A DNA stretch of 64,000 nucleotides from Vanilla planifolia (lineage: Eukaryota > Streptophyta > Magnoliopsida > Asparagales > Orchidaceae). Made by a program: the position numbers and the translations under genes. The notes beneath the pieces were generated by a model. It was given only the letters and a program-made list of their open reading frames with translations, made no database searches and had not been told where the DNA came from. Below are positions 1 to 12,620 of this stretch, in pieces. Position 1 is the first letter of the stretch, and every line of letters begins with the position of its first letter. The stretch spans positions 21,447,130-21,511,129 of the forward strand of contig CM043874.1 of the NCBI GenBank assembly GCA_023846275.1. The letters are read 5' to 3'.

Positions 1-10
1 GATGGTAACT

Positions 11-166
11 GAAGTTAGCAATAAACTTAAGTTACATGTATTCTTAGAAAATTAAAAAAATTAGGAAATTAACATGATCTAACGGCAATAATTGAAGTTA
101 GCAATAAACTTAAGTTACATGTATTCTTAGAAAATTAAAAAATTAGGAAATTAACATGATCTAACA
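11..166. repeat. Near-identical tandem duplication, 83-bp period
   Basis: A block of about 73 bases starting GAAGTTAGCAATAAAC at 11 recurs at 94. The two copies differ by about one base in an A-run. Each ends with the same ATGATCTAAC. The near-identity points to a recent local duplication. No coding content is seen. Confidence 0.9.
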
Positions 167-3100
167 TCTCACTTACTAAACTTTAGCTTTGTGTTAGTTA
201 CTAACCTTATTAGCAAATAAAGAATTAATTATTAACTTTAAGATTTTATTAGCTTCTAATGCCATGTTCTGATAATGCATTCTATATCATATGAGATACA
301 TAATCATATGGTTTCAAGCTTGTACACTTGTGAGAGTTATATACTACATTCAATCATATTTCATATTTTTGAATTTAAAGGATATGATTATGTAAGATTC
401 AAATAAAATGCCTTCATCCTCCACAATAGATGATGAATTAGGTTTAATTTTTTTTATTAAAGATTTTGTACATAAATGTCAAACTTTGTATACCAAATAT
501 GCATATTATATAGCATCAAACATTTTTCATCTTCTCAATAAAAGTACCTTAGTTACCCAAATTTGATCAAAAGAATATAACATTGAATAATATTACTTAT
601 TTAAATAATTTATGTCAATATTAGGTTTTTTAATTTTTTTTCACACTATTATTTGGTGAATCTACCTTTATTTGTTAGATTAATAAAATGTTATCATATT
701 TAAATTTAGATTTAAGTAAGATTGATTTTGTGATCAACTATAGTCAAGTACATTGATCTTTATTATATATTATTTAGGAATTTTTGAAAAATTTTCATGA
801 TTCTCTAATCTTATTAATGATCAATGATTTAAATTTTTGTGATCATTTGTTTGTATTATATTCAACCCTTGTATCATTTACAAAGTGTGCAAAACTTGTG
901 TCATTAATCCTTTAAATTTTATTCAAACACTTTGACTTTTGATCCTCTCGTAAATGAATTATATGTGATAAGTCAGTTGCTTATGTTAACCAAAATTTTT
1001 ACACCTCCAATTATCTTTGTCAATGTAGCAAAAAGCATGATGAAAGATTCATTAAATCCATGCTTATTGAGTTCTAAAAAAAATTTATTACCATTTTCAT
1101 TGTTGTTAATTTGATTGTTCATGTTGTTTGTAGATGTTGAGCACATGAAGTTATTTGTCAATATTTGTTGTGAGAGTTTCTCTTTTTGGTGAACATAAAG
1201 AGATAAAGTGGCTGTCTTCCTTTTATTTGATGATCCCTTGATGATTATTGTTATCAATGTAATTTCAATAATTTTTTTATTTTGTTATCTTTTTCAAAAC
1301 TAGATTGTTAGTTTGTGAATAAAATAATTTAAAGCAAATGATAATATTCACTATAAGTAACTATTAAAACTTCTTTGGTTGTCACCCTTGACTTGTGATG
1401 AAGCTTCTTGGGCAAAAAATAGGAAAAGGTAGTAGAAGATTACATTGGTTTCAAAGGAAAAGCTTTTTAGTTTTATCCATTATTCAACAAATCCTATATC
1501 CCATTTATTATATAATTATTCTTTTGATCACTCTAATTATTTTGTTATGCTAGCTCAAATTGAAATGAGTTAAGCCGTGCTCAAAAACAAGCTTAGACCA
1601 TACAACAGCCAATTTTAGTGATGATAGACTAGGCTCAATATAATTCAGATTAGATCATTTATATTTATATACACAATTAGAAAAAAAAATCATATATACA
1701 TATAAAATATCATATATTGGTAAATCTAGTATGAATAAATTTGTTAACTTATTTGTATATTTGGTTGAATCAAACTCAATCCAACGAATAAACTTTATAA
1801 ATGAGGCTATTGGAATTGTAAATGCATAAACTTTATAAATTGAATAAATCATATTGTTTTCAAATGTCTTCAAACTTTTTTTCCCACAATTTTCTTATTG
1901 GGGATACGTTAGAAAAAAGCTCAAACACAGAAGAAATTATATTGATAACAGAAATATTGGTATGTGAACATTGTTTTAAGAGAAAAACCATAAATTAAAT
2001 TCACAATATGCATTGAAATGGGATAAACAATACAGCAGAAACAAAAATCCAACTGATTTCAGATACCAAACAACCCAAGGACCTTCTCTTCTCAAACAAA
2101 GATAGGATTTTGTTATTGAAGCCTAACAATCTACCAAAAAGATGGTTTTGGGCTTCCAAAAAATTGCTTCTAACCTTCTTAAAACATTCATTCTTCTTCA
2201 TTTTTTTAAGCATTTTTTGTTTCTGAAAAGTTTCTAAGTTCCTAATCTGATTGATCAAAACAAAAAATAAAGCATGACAAGCAAGAAAACTTTCTTTATT
2301 TGAAACAATTTGATTTTACTAATATAGAGCATTGGAAGGCTGCCTCATCTACTTGCTTTATATTCGGTGAGCAAAGCTTGTGAAACCTACAACAGGTATG
2401 CTACTACAAAGGGTAAACAGCCAATAGTGAATGAGACTTGATTGAATGACACATCACATGGCTGTGGACTCTTCTTTTGATTCTTGTTATCTAATGTAGG
2501 CCATTCTACTTTAAAACATAAGAATCCATTGGCAATGGCTAAAAGCATCACCACTTGGAAGGCCTTCCCCTTTTTCATACAGCCTTTCCACAGTTAATGA
2601 TAGGCACTACCTGCATTTAAGCTTCTTTTACATTGTGGGTCTGCTTTCTAGTAAAGTTTGTGCTAAAGTTCACATGACATGTTTGGTATTCTCTATGCTT
2701 TAGCCACTAGAATCCATTTGATAATACATTATATGCTGTTTTCTTGACGTGATAGAGAAAAATTGTTTCTATCTTATTAAAATTATAGATGATCTCATCG
2801 AAGCAAACTTTCTTGATTCCATTAACGATCACACAAGAGAAACAAAATACCATAAATACAGCAACAAACTATCAACCAAGTCTAGTTCTCAAGTAATACA
2901 TGATTTCTTTTCAAAAGTAGATGATATATGTAAAGAGAAAAAAGATCTAGCATTTCCTATCTAATCTGCAACCACTGAAATCGAACAACTTTCCTACTGA
3001 ACTTCCATAACTTTTCTCTCCTAAGCATCACATCAGTTTAGCTATGGCCAGTATAAAATTTTGTTTTCATAGGTTCTATATTCAACTTTTGCACTTCCAT

Positions 3101-3229
3101 TTAGCTGTTAAGGCAGGAACTATAGCCGGTATACTTTAAGGAAATAGAACTTCAATCTTTATTGTGGAACTTTTAACCTTTTGCTTCACAGTTTATCTCG
3201 ATAAACTACTTTGCTGTCAATTGTTTTCT
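167..3229. other. AT-rich intergenic region downstream of the zinc-finger gene
   Basis: No gene is supported here. The first 1.9 kb is simple AT-rich sequence with only short accidental reading frames. From about 2000 to 3229 the sequence is less biased and holds one small frame listed separately. The last 100 bases or so before 3230 would contain the 3' UTR of the minus-strand zinc-finger gene. Confidence 0.6.
2387..2578 (-). CDS. Small ORF with a hydrophobic N-terminus (doubtful)
   Basis: This 63-codon frame on the minus strand starts MKKGKAFQVVMLLAIANGFL. It therefore has two or three basic residues followed by a hydrophobic stretch that looks like a signal peptide or membrane anchor, and a second hydrophobic patch lies at the C-terminus. 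I do not recognise a family. It sits about 650 bases downstream of the zinc-finger gene on the same strand. No TATA element or splice context decides the case. It could be a chance frame, a remnant, or one exon of an unrecognised gene. Confidence 0.15.
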   Translation of the reverse strand: MKKGKAFQVVMLLAIANGFLCFKVEWPTLDNKNQKKSPQPCDVSFNQVSFTIGCLPFVVAYLL

Positions 3230-5520
3230 TTATATAACGGCGTAGAAGCTGTTAGATCCAAAATGGGGAGAGGCAAAAGGGCTCTCTGGTAGTTGGATCT
3301 GAAGACTGCAAATCAGATGACAATATATTAAAGATAAGAAAGCTTATATATCAATTGTTAAGATGAGTAAAACTAACACCAAAATCTTGACTAATAAACA
3401 TAGAGATTTGTCACCTATCCTGCTCATTGTTGTTGCTGCCTGGTTGAGAATTCTTCTCATCATGAATTCTTTTACATGAAACAATGTTCAAAGAGCTCAA
3501 TCGATCTGCAATGGAGTGCAACACATTGTTACGTCTATTCTTATGAGAAATAACTATTAACGTGTATACTTCTATACCAGATACCTTCTAAAGTTTTTGT
3601 TTCAAACACTGAGTCAAGGCACTGAGGCTCAAGGAGATGTCTTTCTTTGTTATCTTCGATTTGCTGCTTTCTGTACAACTGGGTATTTTCACAAGGTATT
3701 TTCCCTAGAAAAGAGAGCAAAAAAATAAGGCTTGTAAACATTATGATGTATGAAATATAATTTATTTTAGTATTTCACTCACTTGTGTTAATACCATTGC
3801 CAATATCAAAAGAATGAGCTGGGAGAAGCATGTGAGAATCAAAATTCTCAGCATATTTTCTGCAAAGACAAGTAGACATGGCAAAACAAGAATCAAGGAA
3901 TGGTCACGAGAGACTATATTGACTTCATGCAGTACCTTCATTTACATATCAAAGCAGGACCATCAACCAATTCTTTCTAAAACAAATCGCTTAAAATTGA
4001 GAATTGCAACATTCTTTCTAAAGCCACTTAATCTTAGAAAAAACCCAAATGTGTGATATATGATTTATTGAGAAATTTCAAATTGTTTTGTTAGTAAATT
4101 ATTGTATAAATTCAGATATCCCAATGTATTATGTTTTCCAAACTTCACATGTGATCTCCAGAGAATAACAATCCAAGAAAATAGCATATGATATTTATAT
4201 ACCTTGCAGCTGTTATTCTTGATTTTTCTTTGTATGGCTTGACTAGAACACGAGAACCGCAGATGTTATGTGGGTTTCCCATCTCCAAAACTTGCCTCAC
4301 AGTTTGTCGATGATAAAAGCACACAAAACCAAACATTCTTTTCTCCTGACGTGGGATCCTCACATCATGAACAGGACCAAATTGACTAAAACAAAATATG
4401 ATACTTCAGAATCTCATTTGCAAATGCACAATCTTTTTGAAGAAGAACTAGATATGATGCTTGAAGAAAGAAATGCATTCAGAAGAAAGCATTACTTGAA
4501 GTAATTCTGAACCTCAGCATCAGTAAATGTGCTTTCTGCAGGGAAAGTAAGATAAATCTGGTGTGAACTAGAAGCTCCAGGATCATTTCTTTCACTCACA
4601 AATTCCATGTACTTAGAAGCATCCTCAGCTAATATTATTGAATGCTGCCCATGAGGCCTGCACTTGAAACCAACAAATTCAACTTCCTATAACTAAGCAA
4701 AGACAGAAATGGTAAAAATAACTTTGACGTACCTATCTAGAATCCTAATGTTCCTCAATCGTGAAAGCAACGTTGTTAGCTTAAGACCAACTTTTCCATG
4801 TCGCGGGCTTTCGGTGAGATAATCCTCGACCCTAAGGACTTTCCCTAACATTTCATGATATAACATGGGCAATGAGGCTATAGAAATGGGGAAGCCCCCT
4901 TTTGCTTTTAAGATCTTAGTGATCTCCATGTCAAGTTCCTCAAGAGACCCAGGTAAGTGCTTGAAATCTTCAAGGTGGAAGTCGTTCAAGGCAGTCCCAA
5001 ACGTATTGAAGTTGTTTGGATTGGCTTGACCATGGAAAAACTTACAGCTTCGTCCATTCTTACAGCAACCTTTGTAGAAGTATTGACAACCTAACTGTGA
5101 TCGGCTTCTCAAGCTAAAACCGCTGTCAGCCATGCAGAAACTGCCAAATTGATCAACACTCATTGGACTTGGTGGATTTATCGAAGGAAAATGATGATCC
5201 CAGGTTCTGGAAAGGGGCTGCGGATTTGCTGCAAGGCCAACGGGGGCAGAAACCCGAAAGCTTGAACGAGAAGAGTGTGGGCGGGAAACAGTGTGGCTAC
5301 AGGAGGAAATATATGGATGCAAATGATCTGGCGACATGAGACAAGACTTTGCCTCGGCGATGAGTAAATGTATCTGTTCTTCTGTTCCAATGGAGTATTC
5401 CATTATTTCTTCGATACTATGTTCCAAAAGAAGAAAGCCGAAGATTTTAGTGGCATTCTCAGGTTCTATTTTTTGAATTCGCTGAAGTAATTGCTGCGTA
5501 AACTTCACAGTTTCCATCAT
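3230..5520 (-). CDS. CCCH zinc-finger protein with LOTUS-like region and RRM (plant C3H18/46/53/55 type)
   Basis: Putative cytoplasmic or nuclear RNA-binding protein of a plant-specific family. Six exons read on the minus strand: 5520-4733, 4657-4496, 4385-4203, 3670-3585, 3505-3415 and 3305-3230. All introns are GT-AG, the phases agree, and the total is 1386 nt, giving 461 aa plus TAA. Residues 8-60 are the family's helical N-terminal module ([20 protein letters not shown]). A C-x7-C-x5-C-x3-H finger lies at C145, C153, C159 and H163. Residues about 193-263 are the LOTUS/OST-HTH-like segment ([20 protein letters not shown]). Exons 2-3 carry the RRM, with RNP1 as KRMFGFVCF and then [13 protein letters not shown]. 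The last exon ends with the family motif LPESPFASP. The exon 4 acceptor was chosen because only it keeps frame; a stronger-looking acceptor 30 bp upstream would not. The specific RNA targets cannot be read from sequence. Confidence 0.9.
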
Positions 5521-6070
5521 TCACTCTTGGAAATCCTGAACGAGAGAAACACATGGTGTTACAAGTAAAATAATTGAAAAACATTAAAAACGTCAAACTT
5601 TAACACCTAAACTCACATCAAAAAGAACCCAGAACCAAAAAGCATAGCTACCGAAAAAAAAATGAGTAACTAAAACTATCTTTTTCGCTCATGGGGTGGC
5701 ATTAAAAAGCCCTAAAATGGAATTAATCGTTTCAGTAAAGCCCAAAACCTTACGGCGACAGACACCGATACGAAGAACTCAAGCAAAAGTCAAACCAAAA
5801 GCTCAAAAAACTCATCTTCAGAATACATTTTTTTTGTTCCGAATGAAATCTCTAAACGAAACCCAAAAATAAAAATAAAAAAAGACAAACACCGATAAGA
5901 AGAACAGTAGGAATGAGCAATGAAAACACAAAACAGTAAACCACAAACTGAATCTTCAACCAAAAAAAAAAACAAAACATCACCTATTTGTTCTGCTATT
6001 TCTTCACACGAAAGGCTCACTCGTCTCCCTCGACAGCAAAAGCCCATCACACTGCACAGAGACCCCCTGG
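5521..6070 (-). promoter_or_regulatory. Probable 5' UTR with an intron for the CCCH gene
   Basis: On the minus strand a good donor (CAAATAG|GTGATG, exon end at 5984) and a good acceptor (CTCGTTCAG|GATTTCC, exon restart at 5535) would remove 448 nt. This joins a leader starting near 6070 to the start codon at 5520. A TATTTATTTATTTATT stretch at about 6092-6110 could act as the TATA region. The 86-codon frame at 6050-5790 is explained as leader sequence. This is inference from splice-site quality only. Confidence 0.45.
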
Positions 6071-6112
6071 ATATTAAAGAATGGAGAAGCTATTTATTTA
6101 TTTATTAGCATA

Positions 6113-8029
6113 AAAGTGGTCCATTATAAATCGACTAATGGGTAAACAAAAGGAAAAAAATCATACAAAAAAACAGAAAACATACAAAATCAACAAGAAC
6201 ATAAATAAACGAGCTGCCATTTCCCAAGAATATGAAAAAAAAATATATACATATATAAATAGAAACAAGTAAATGAAATGAATTAATGACAGAGTGTCAT
6301 TTCAAGGGGATGATTTTTTTAACTGCTTACTGCCGTTTCATTCAATTTCGGAGGGAAATAGGTCAAAGCCCAAACCACAGGAAAAATAGGAAAGAATAGC
6401 AACAAAAAAGGATAACAATTGTAACCGTTGGCTGCATTCAAATTACATTCCCGAAAACACCCTGGATTTCTTGGAAATGTTGCTTGGATCCACATAAATG
6501 AGTGAAGAAGGAGAGGACCCTTGAGAGGCTTGTTTTGGTTGCATGAGTCCCCACCAATAATTCATGAAGTACCTATTACCTTGAACTTATCTCATCAAAA
6601 TTTATAGCTTTTCTATCTTTATACAATTTTATATTGGGCACACAGATAAGAATAAATTCTGTGTCTAATCCAGAAAAATTTGAAAAATTATTAGCCACAT
6701 TTACATATATATGAGTTTATTTGAATATTTGATAATAATAAATTTATAAATGCTTAGATGTAAACGACGTGGACTTGACAACAACTATTTTGGAAGAGAA
6801 TGTTAAATAACATGTAGATTACATCTTGATTTAACGATAATCAACATAAAACTTTTAAAAATTTACTCTTAAAAGGAGTGAATGTTTTAAGAAAAATTTA
6901 TTAAATTATTTATAAAGTTAAATTTTATAATCAAATATATTAAAAACATTATTTTAACATAAAATTATTCTATCTTAATATTAAAAGTTGATGCTTATTT
7001 ATATTTAAAATTCTTTTAAAAACTGTATGAAACTATACTTTTGACAAGATAAATGATTAAGTACAGAAAATGAAACTATCTTTTATTCAGACCAAAGGGT
7101 CTAAAAAAGATTAGGTGGTTATAATGGTTCGACTAAATGCGTGATTTTGGATGCTAGTTTTATGCCTCTATAGGACATCAGTTCAATAAAGGATTAAACA
7201 AACGATGATTGTACCTATAGCGTTAAGCTCATTTCATTAGATAAATGGTTCAAATATTAGAAATTGAAAATGGAGAATTTTCTTTATTCATCATTCTTCT
7301 TTATTTATATAGGAGCTTGGATACAACATTTTTATTTTTCATGTGATGCATAAGATTTTGATAAAAAAATCCATTGTTGCAAAATCTACACTCTAAAGAC
7401 CCATTCGTGCTCATGAGCTACTACAAGCACATGGAAGATAACATCGTTCGCATAACTCATGTGTGCAAGTACTATTCACATTTGTGAATAGTGCCCACCC
7501 ACATGTGCATGGATCATGTGCTAAGGTAAGTACCATGGTGCATCAATTGATCTCAAATACTATTATAACTATATAATAATAATAAAATTATCAATCATGT
7601 AAATCTAGTTCTGCAACCTACAAAAAAATTACAAAATCTATCACATATGAAACAACTCATTATCTTAACTAAAAAGTAACATCCTTATTCATAACATATG
7701 TTTTCCCAACTCTCGATAAAATAGATGCTTTATCTGAAATGTAAATACTAGTGACTCTTTAAAAAATTTAATAGATAAACTAATAATGTAAAATAATAGA
7801 AACATGATATAGATTGAAATAATAAAAAAACAATAATGTAGTAATCTACAACATTTGAGTAATAAAATAAAACATGGATGAATAAAGAAACTAAAAACCA
7901 TTTATGACATACAAGTAATTTCATCACTTTTATTTATTTTATTTTTAATATTTTTAAATATATCTCAAATTTCACCCTATTTAAATTATTATCTTATAAA
8001 ACTAATAATAATATCATAGACCCATAGAA
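6113..8029. other. Gene-free AT-rich region with a small perfect palindrome
   Basis: No gene is seen. Positions 6280-6600 are of mixed composition and may be upstream sequence of the CCCH gene. The rest is AT-rich. At 7471-7492 there is a 10-bp perfect inverted repeat with a 2-base loop (arms ACTATTCACA and TGTGAATAGT) in a locally GC-richer patch at 7380-7540. This patch may be the remnant of a mobile element. Confidence 0.5.
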
Positions 8030-8041
8030 GGGTAACCTAAC

Positions 8042-8370
8042 CATATATCATATATAGAAAATCCTCACTTGATATTATGTAAATGTATCACTATTAGACC
8101 TCATATAAGGAGGTCATAACCTTATATCATATATAGGTAATCCTCTATTGATATCATATAAATGTAAATATGTTATTCTCATCCTATATCATGTAGATAT
8201 AGATAAGTTATTTTTTATCTTATATCATGTAGATATAGATGAATTATCCTTATCCTGAATCATATAGATATAGATGAGTTGTCATCATCCTAAATGATGT
8301 AGATATAAACATATTGTCTTCACTTGGATTATGTAGGTATAGATGGGCACATGTTATGTAGATATAAATG
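8042..8370. repeat. Degenerate minisatellite, about 36-bp period
   Basis: The core ATCATGTAGATATAGAT recurs at about 8191, 8227, 8262, 8297, 8331 and 8356, with spacings of about 36, 35, 35, 34 and 25 bases. Just upstream, a longer related unit (TATATCATATATAG...AATCCTC...TTGATAT) occurs at about 8042 and 8121. The copies are diverged, so the array is old. Confidence 0.8.
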
Positions 8371-9002
8371 TAATTCGATTTTTTCACCTTATTGATGTGA
8401 GATTATAATATAGTTTTGGAACAAATGATAATAATGTCTTTAATGTGTAATAATAATTTTATTTTATTTCCTTCATTAATAAATAGGCATGTCAGATATC
8501 CAAATCTCAAATATACACATAATTTATTTATTATATAACTTTATTTATCCTAATATCCTTGTTTACATGTAAAACAACTAAATATAAAATATCAAGATAA
8601 ATAATATGCTAATAAATTATGTTACAAAATATAAACATAATTACATTAAAAATAATAAATCGATAATATATATATACAATCCATAATTTATAAAAAAAAT
8701 GAAAAAAAATATTCTAATGCCTATAATGCTTATTAAAAAGTAAAATAAAAAATACATTATTTTATAAACAAATTAAAAATTAATTTAATAACATATTTAC
8801 ATCATAATTATTAACTTTATCAACTTGAGTATGATAGTAGAATGTCTCTTCCAACCTCTAGTATTTTTTAATTTCTTATAATAAATTACATACTTATTAT
8901 TAATTAATTCTCTTATTAAATATTTAATATTTTTTCCTTTATAACTATTCTTAATCTCATGCCAAATATCACACAATATTATTAATTTTTGTCATTATAA
9001 GT
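8371..9002. other. AT-rich sequence without features
   Basis: Simple AT-rich sequence. No gene, RNA or clear repeat is seen. Confidence 0.6.
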
Positions 9003-9715
9003 TTTTCAAAATGCTTTCTCCTTTTCATCTTAAAGTTTCCTCAATTTTAGCTCATATTTTCATATTTTATTATATATATATATATATATATTATTTGATT
9101 TTTTTCTTACTTTTTTTACTTAATTTTTATTACTTTTCATGTTCTTTAATTTATTATTATCATTTAATATTATTATTATTTTATTATGCTCTTATTATAT
9201 TTTTATCTCTCCTCTCTTATTACATAATTTTTTCCTTTAATTCTCTCTCATGTATTATATAATTATTTTATTAAAAATTTATTATATTATTTTATTTTAT
9301 TTCCCCCTTAAATTTCACCCTCATCCTTTGCCTTTTTCTCATGTTTTATTATGATTTTATTATTTTTACTATTATTTTATTTTTATTTTATTAGTATTTT
9401 ATTATACTTTTTTATAATTTTTACTTTTATTTATTTTCTTTTGTTTTTACTTATTTATTTCTTTTTATTCCATTTTCCTCACCTTTTTACTATTTTCTTA
9501 TTTTATTCTTATATTATTTTTTTATTACATTCTTGTTTATTATTTATTTATTCATATATCTTACTTTGTTTTCCTTTATTTTTTATCATATTTTGCTTAA
9601 TTTGTAATTCCAATATTTCTCTTTCTTTCTCTTTCCTATTTTGCTCTCTTTGCCTCATGTGCAGATTAATTAGTTCAACGATTGAATTGGTTAGTAATAA
9701 ATCTACATTAGACTA
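9003..9715. repeat. Long T-rich low-complexity tract
   Basis: About 700 bases in which the plus strand is almost entirely T, A and C, built of TTTTATTATT-like words with hardly any G. It includes an (AT)n run near 9072-9090. The two open frames at 9011-9262 and 9351-9716 encode only Phe/Leu/Ile/Tyr/Ser strings and are consequences of the composition, not genes. Confidence 0.85.
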
Positions 9716-9838
9716 GCACATATCATAGGTCTCAACCTCTATGCGTCAATTTAATTCTTCTTATCATTCTATGCACTCTTGTCCCTAGTTTGATACTATC
9801 ACAAATTAAATCAATCGTCTCTCACATTTTTTTTTTAT

Positions 9839-9864
9839 TTCTCTCTCTCTCTCTCTCTCTCTCA
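9839..9864. repeat. (CT)n microsatellite
   Basis: An uninterrupted CT dinucleotide run of roughly 24 bases, inside a pyrimidine-rich stretch. It is a plain simple-sequence repeat. Confidence 0.9.
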
Positions 9865-11262
9865 CTCTAATTCTTTTAGTACAACAATCACTTTCTCTTG
9901 AAACTCTTTGACTCCCCTACCTTTGGAACCAACGTCCTCTCTACTACCAACTCTCTTCTATTCACAATAGCATAAAAAGGCATGTCAACATAGCATAGCA
10001 AAATAAGAGACGTAGAAAGCTTACCTCATCGACAATGTCGATTTTACAAACTATAGCCCCTACTCAACTGAGAACTCCTATTAATAGTACAACAAGATGA
10101 AGGTGGAAAACGGTTTGCCACCTCTTTATAAATCAAGATGAAGGTGTGCTTAGGTTAGGTAATGAATTATTGATTAATTATTGCATATGTGATTTGTTTA
10201 GTTGTATGTAATCCTTCAGAGATTAGTTAATAAAATATTATTTTAAGTTTCCTCATTTTTATCTTAAAAATTTTGGCATTCCATTAACATGGAAAGATTT
10301 TAACATAATATTTTCATAAAACACCCTAAAATCGAATTATTTACGAAGTTGTCCTTTGCCAATTCAATTATTTCTATTTTGAAATTCAAAACTTTATAAA
10401 TCCACCTTTGCACTATTGACATTCCTATATTTGCATATCCACTCCTTGTAAACAAGTTTGACTTAAGCCTAAAATTATAAAATTACAAATCTACCATAAG
10501 CATAATTACATCCAAATATTAACAAATTTATAATTAATTTTCTATAGTTCCAAACATTACAAACTCAATGCTATTGAACTCATCTCATGGAGCTCTTTTT
10601 ATTTATTTGATTAAATAATGTTTTAACCAAGTTTTAGATTATGATATATTTTTCAAGATTTTGATATTATTTTATATAATTCAAGATATTAATTTTATTT
10701 AGTTCAACTATATCTTATTGTTATCTCATTAGCTAGATTCTAAAGTTTCTCTTATCTTGTTTAAGATAAAAATGAGAATTATTACATGTTATATCTAGAT
10801 ATATTATGATTTTTTTAATTATTTATTTTTTTCCTCTTTTTATTTTTTTTATTTATTTTCATAATTCATAAAATTTCATATTTTTCTTATAATTTTGGCT
10901 CTTAATATCCAAAAAACCCATAAAATATTTAACCCAACTTGGTAAATCCTTTAAATCTTTCAACTCAACCCAATAGGATCCACAAACATTTAAACTCAAC
11001 TAGATTGATTCCTTTATGGCTTTATCAGAGTTCTATTTATGAGAAAATTTTATGAGTTTAGAGTATGTCATTAATAGGTTTTACTTGAAGTTATTTCCAA
11101 TTATTGAATATCTACACCACTTTCAATGGTCATAAATATTTTAACTTAGGTAAATTCTTTATCACTAAATTAGGGTTTTACCAAGACAAATACTTTATAA
11201 ATTTTAAGCACATAATTATCACCCTCTACTCAGAGATTTGTTATAAAATTTTGAGAAAAAAC
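9865..11262. other. AT-rich region without genes
   Basis: No coding region or RNA gene is recognised. Positions 9900-10130 are less AT-biased but have no sustained frame. The remainder is simple AT-rich sequence. Confidence 0.55.
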
Positions 11263-12620
11263 TAACAAGAGGAGAGGACTGAATTGTGTATTTAACAAAT
11301 TTTTTATTCAAAAAATTAAAAGAAAAAATTTTTAGCTTAAAATTTTTTTATCAATGAAATAAAATATTTTAGAAATAAATAAAATATATAAAATATTTTT
11401 TTGGTGATTCAACCAAAATCTATGCCTGCATCTACCCCTAATCTCTGATTAAGCTTCCACTAACCACTCGCTTTTATCAAAGTCATTAGGGGTAAATCAA
11501 ATACACACTGGTGCTCCAATGAGACACCAAAATTAGACAAATTGAAGCTATTTAGAAAAATTCAAAATTTTATAATTTTTTACTTACAAAAATTTCTACA
11601 CCCTTAATTCTTTAAACACGAGTAACACTACTTATAAATTAAGTAGATGTTATCAAAAAATACAAAAATGATTATGAATAGAAGTAGAGAAATAGAGATC
11701 AATGAAAATCCACAGCTCCTGTAATTGCTTAGAAATTTGTTACTCACAGTTCGAGCTTCACTTAGACTTGTATGAAAATTTTCAAGCTTGATTTAATAGT
11801 TTTTATTTTGATAAATGATCCCTATTTATATTTGAAATAAAAAAAACCTCCAAAAATAACTCTCCTAATAACTAGAATCTACTTTTCAAAAAGATAGTCA
11901 TTATAAAGTAAGAAGATAGTACATCTGTCATCCGATTAAGTGAACAGAGTGATAGTCATCGAATTGACTTAAATGATAAACGATCTAGATCTAATCACAG
12001 CGATATAAGATTAGATCTAGAGCGTTGGATTTTAAAGTCAGATAGATGGTAACAATGATGAGGTTACTGTTCACACGAGCAAAAAGACTCTTCGTCATTC
12101 TATTAAGCATTCCGGATGAACAATTGAAGATAAAAAAACTATTCACATGCGCACGCATGATGTTGACCATTTGATCACGAAAATGCTCGATCAAGCAATG
12201 CATAAATCTCAAGTTTGGCAATAGTTTATGTTTAGTCAAACATTGCAAAATCGTTAGTGTTTTATACTTATAATACATCCATTGTGTATTATAATCAATT
12301 TAATGGGGTTGGCTACCCCTTGCGTTCTTGAAAGCCATGACCCGAGTCGTTAGAGTGCATATGGGTTCGACCAGACCCCGATTTACATAAATTAAATAAC
12401 AAGTTCACTCTGACTTATTTCACTTAAGCTAATTCAAAAAATGCCCTAAACCAATTGACCAAAAGATCGCAACATTAACTTGACTTAACCGATACTTGGG
12501 CTTGACTTGTCTTGGTTTCGATCGGGTTCTTGGTTTGTGGGTCCCCAAGGCCTATGTCCCTTGGTATTTCGAGCCATTTAATCAAGATTAAGCTAAAGAA
12601 ATTTATAATAAAATTTTTAT
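11263..12620 (+). mobile_element. Fossil LTR of a retrotransposon (probable)
   Basis: A purine-rich tract at 11263-11279 is followed at 11280 by TGAATTGTGTATTTAACA. This resembles the polypurine tract/3' LTR junction of a widespread plant LTR family. About 130 bases further on, GGTGATTCAACCAAAATC followed by GCCTGCATC recalls the decayed GGTTCGGCACC...GCCTACGTCC block common in such LTRs. The segment continues through moderately GC-rich sequence to about 12.6 kb. No coding domain is retained nearby. The element is old and broken. Family assignment and right boundary are uncertain. Confidence 0.4.

Noticed and set aside
3681-3741. Acceptor at CTCTTTTCTAG|GGAAAA for CCCH exon 4
   Set aside because: It looks strong but joins exon 3 in the wrong phase and reaches a stop at once. 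The acceptor before 3670 keeps frame through to the conserved C-terminal motif.
9011-9716. Two open frames of 83 and 121 codons
   Set aside because: They are composed almost wholly of Phe, Leu, Ile, Tyr and Ser because the tract is T-rich. No domain, and no G in long stretches.
12300-12600. Possible tRNA gene (GGTTCGACC-like motif)
   Set aside because: No acceptor stem, anticodon arm or correct spacing could be found. The region reads better as part of an LTR fossil.
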